Source of the DNA: an uncultured Oscillospiraceae bacterium
GTDB lineage: Bacteria; Bacillota; Clostridia; Oscillospirales; Oscillospiraceae
Assembly: GCA_934630985.1 (NCBI GenBank)
Contig: CAKTXO010000091.1
Location: 1 to 6,298, forward strand
Length of the DNA stretch: 6,298 nt
Direction of reading: 5' to 3'
The translations under genes were made by a program, and so were the position numbers. Under the pieces are notes generated by a model that was not told the DNA's origin, did no database searches, and saw nothing but the letters and a program-made list of their open reading frames with translations. How positions within the stretch are numbered: the stretch's first letter is position 1; the number at the start of each line of letters is the position of its first letter. Below, piece after piece: positions 5,094 to 6,298 of the stretch.

Positions 5094-6298
5094 TCAGTTG
5101 ATATACGCCAAGGGGTTTACATAAGTTCCGGCATAGGATACGCCGAAATGCAGGTGGGGGCCGGTGGACAGTCCCGTGCTGCCAACATATCCGATCAGCT
5201 GTCCCTGGGAAACGGTCTGTCCCACGGAGACAACGTAATTGGTCATGTGCATATAAATGGAAGAGAAGCCGTCCAGATGGTTGATGCTGACATAGTTTCC
5301 CGCGCCGCCGGCCTGATAGGAGGCGGCAGTCACCTTCCCCGCCCGGGTGGCGTAGATGGGGGTGCCCTGGGCACAGGACATATCAATGCCGTTGTGCATC
5401 CGGGTGATTTTCAGGATGGGGTGGGTACGCATCCCGAAGGGGCTGGTCAGCGTCCAGCCGGACACCGGGGTGACCCAGGTGGCATTGGACGGGGGGTTAT
5501 CGCCCTGGAGGGCAAGCTTGGCAAGGTACTCATCGTACTTCGCTTCCTTCAGCTCCTTCTCCTTGCCGGCGATCTCCTGCATGAGCTCGTCCTGCAAGGC
5601 CTCGGATTCCTCCATCAGCAATTCAAATTCTTCGCTTTTGGCCTCCAGCTCCCGGAGAACGTCGTCGGACTCCGTCCGCTTCTCCTGAAGGGCGGCCTCG
5701 TCGGAAGCCAGCTGCTCCCGGACAGCCTCCAGCTCTCCTTTTTCCGTCGCCAGACTCATCTGATTGGCGGTGACGATATCCGCGGCAATCCGCATCTGCT
5801 CAATTCGCCGCCGGTCGGAGGCATTGATCTCCTGAACCATGTCAATCCGATCCAGAAGGTCTGTAAAGCTGTTGGCCTGGAAAATTACCTGCCAATAGGT
5901 CAGCTTACCGTCCTCCTCCATCGCCCGAATCCGCTGACGGTGCTCCTCGCTGAGAGTTCGCAGGTCTTCGTTGGCCGCGTCCAGGGCGTCCTGGGTGTCG
6001 GCAATCAGCTGTCCGTAGGCCACGATCTGTTCATTGGTAGCGGCAATTTTATTGCTCAGCAGGGCAATCTCCTGATCCACCGCGCTTTTCTGGGCTACAA
6101 TGCTTTTCATGTCGTTCATATTGGCATTGTACTGACTCTGAACGCCGTCAATCTGCTCCTGAATTTCCTTGTTCTTTGCCTTCAGCGCATCGATGTCTTT
6201 CTGTATCTCCGCCGAGGAGGTGGCTGCCGCCGAAAGAGGCAGCATACCAACCACCAGTGCGGTCGTCAACAGGGCGGATAGGGCTGCGGCTGCTAATT
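5094..6298 (-). CDS. Exported coiled-coil M23 peptidoglycan hydrolase, 5' end cut by the window
   Basis: At least 400 codons are visible. The frame stays open to the right edge, so the true start lies outside. An internal TTG at 6269 is unlikely because the hydrophobic signal-peptide core (LAAAALSALLTTALVVGM, then LPLSAAATSS) begins before it. After the probable signal cleavage comes a coiled coil of about 230 residues containing LTYWQVIFQANSFTDLLDRI, close to the same segment of the neighbouring protein. A short linker (GDNPPSNA) and a C-terminal M23 zinc endopeptidase domain follow. The metal and catalytic motifs are complete: HNGID, YMHM and GPHLHF. It ends in NPLAYIN with TGA at 5094-5096. 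The two adjacent genes align along their length except for the linker, so they are tandem paralogues. Function is inferred as peptidoglycan cross-link hydrolysis at the septum or cell periphery. Confidence 0.93.
   Translation of the reverse strand, partial: LAAAALSALLTTALVVGMLPLSAAATSSAEIQKDIDALKAKNKEIQEQIDGVQSQYNANMNDMKSIVAQKSAVDQEIALLSNKIAATNEQIVAYGQLIADTQDALDAANEDLRTLSEEHRQRIRAMEEDGKLTYWQVIFQANSFTDLLDRIDMVQEINASDRRRIEQMRIAADIVTANQMSLATEKGELEAVREQLASDEAALQEKRTESDDVLRELEAKSEEFELLMEESEALQDELMQEIAGKEKELKEAKYDEYLAKLALQGDNPPSNATWVTPVSGWTLTSPFGMRTHPILKITRMHNGIDMSCAQGTPIYATRAGKVTAASYQAGGAGNYVSINHLDGFSSIYMHMTNYVVSVGQTVSQGQLIGYVGSTGLSTGPHLHFGVSYAGTYVNPLAYIN

Noticed and set aside
3764..5101. Long plus-strand open frame opposite the complete M23 gene
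   Set aside because: It is a mirror of a well-supported coding sequence. Its Gly/His/Val/Leu-rich translation follows from the coiled-coil codons of the other strand, and no ribosome binding site precedes it.
5079..6281. Long plus-strand open frame opposite the partial M23 gene
   Set aside because: Same explanation as for the neighbouring gene. That both paralogues have such a frame reflects shared codon pattern, not an overlapping gene.

Overview
The window looks like a chromosomal segment from a fairly GC-rich, low-to-mid-GC-lineage Firmicute. A gut Clostridia of the Oscillospiraceae type is my best guess. The basis is strong AAAGGAGG-type ribosome binding sites, consensus vegetative promoters, exported PcsB/EnvC-like M23 proteins beside a carboxy-terminal processing protease, and intergenic TGTCATTGCGA-type REP hairpins of a kind I associate with such genomes. 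Taxonomy is inference. All genes seen are housekeeping-type; there is no phage, transposase, CRISPR array, tRNA or rRNA.

Layout, left to right. Positions 1-184 hold a divergent promoter region. A minus-strand promoter and ribosome binding site at the extreme left serve a gene that starts just outside the window, and a consensus plus-strand promoter drives an NSS/SNF-family sodium-coupled transporter (185-1546). Several TTTTCC-NN-GGAAA-like palindromes lie in and between the two promoters. The 325-base gap between the transporter and the convergent nitroreductase (1547-1871) is non-coding. It is a nested, mirror-like structure: two near-identical hairpins outside, and two inverted REP-like hairpins inside.

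A small FMN nitroreductase-family gene (1872-2378, minus) follows, then a 187-base gap (2379-2565) packed with six consecutive stem-loops in a mirror arrangement. To the right is a minus-strand gene cluster, transcribed leftward. It has a 5'-truncated M23 peptidase with an N-terminal coiled coil (5094-6298, continuing beyond the edge), a paralogous complete M23 coiled-coil protein (3776-5065), and an S41 carboxy-terminal processing peptidase with a PDZ domain (2566-3711).

The three minus-strand genes on the right form a plausible cell-wall module. The M23 proteins are predicted septal or peripheral peptidoglycan hydrolases of the PcsB/CwlO/EnvC type. In relatives such proteins are controlled by FtsEX, whose genes may lie just beyond the right edge. 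The membrane-anchored S41 protease may trim or turn over one or both hydrolases. I found no convincing novel protein system. The items most worth checking are the two structured intergenic regions, the putative operators, and the tandem hydrolase/protease arrangement.
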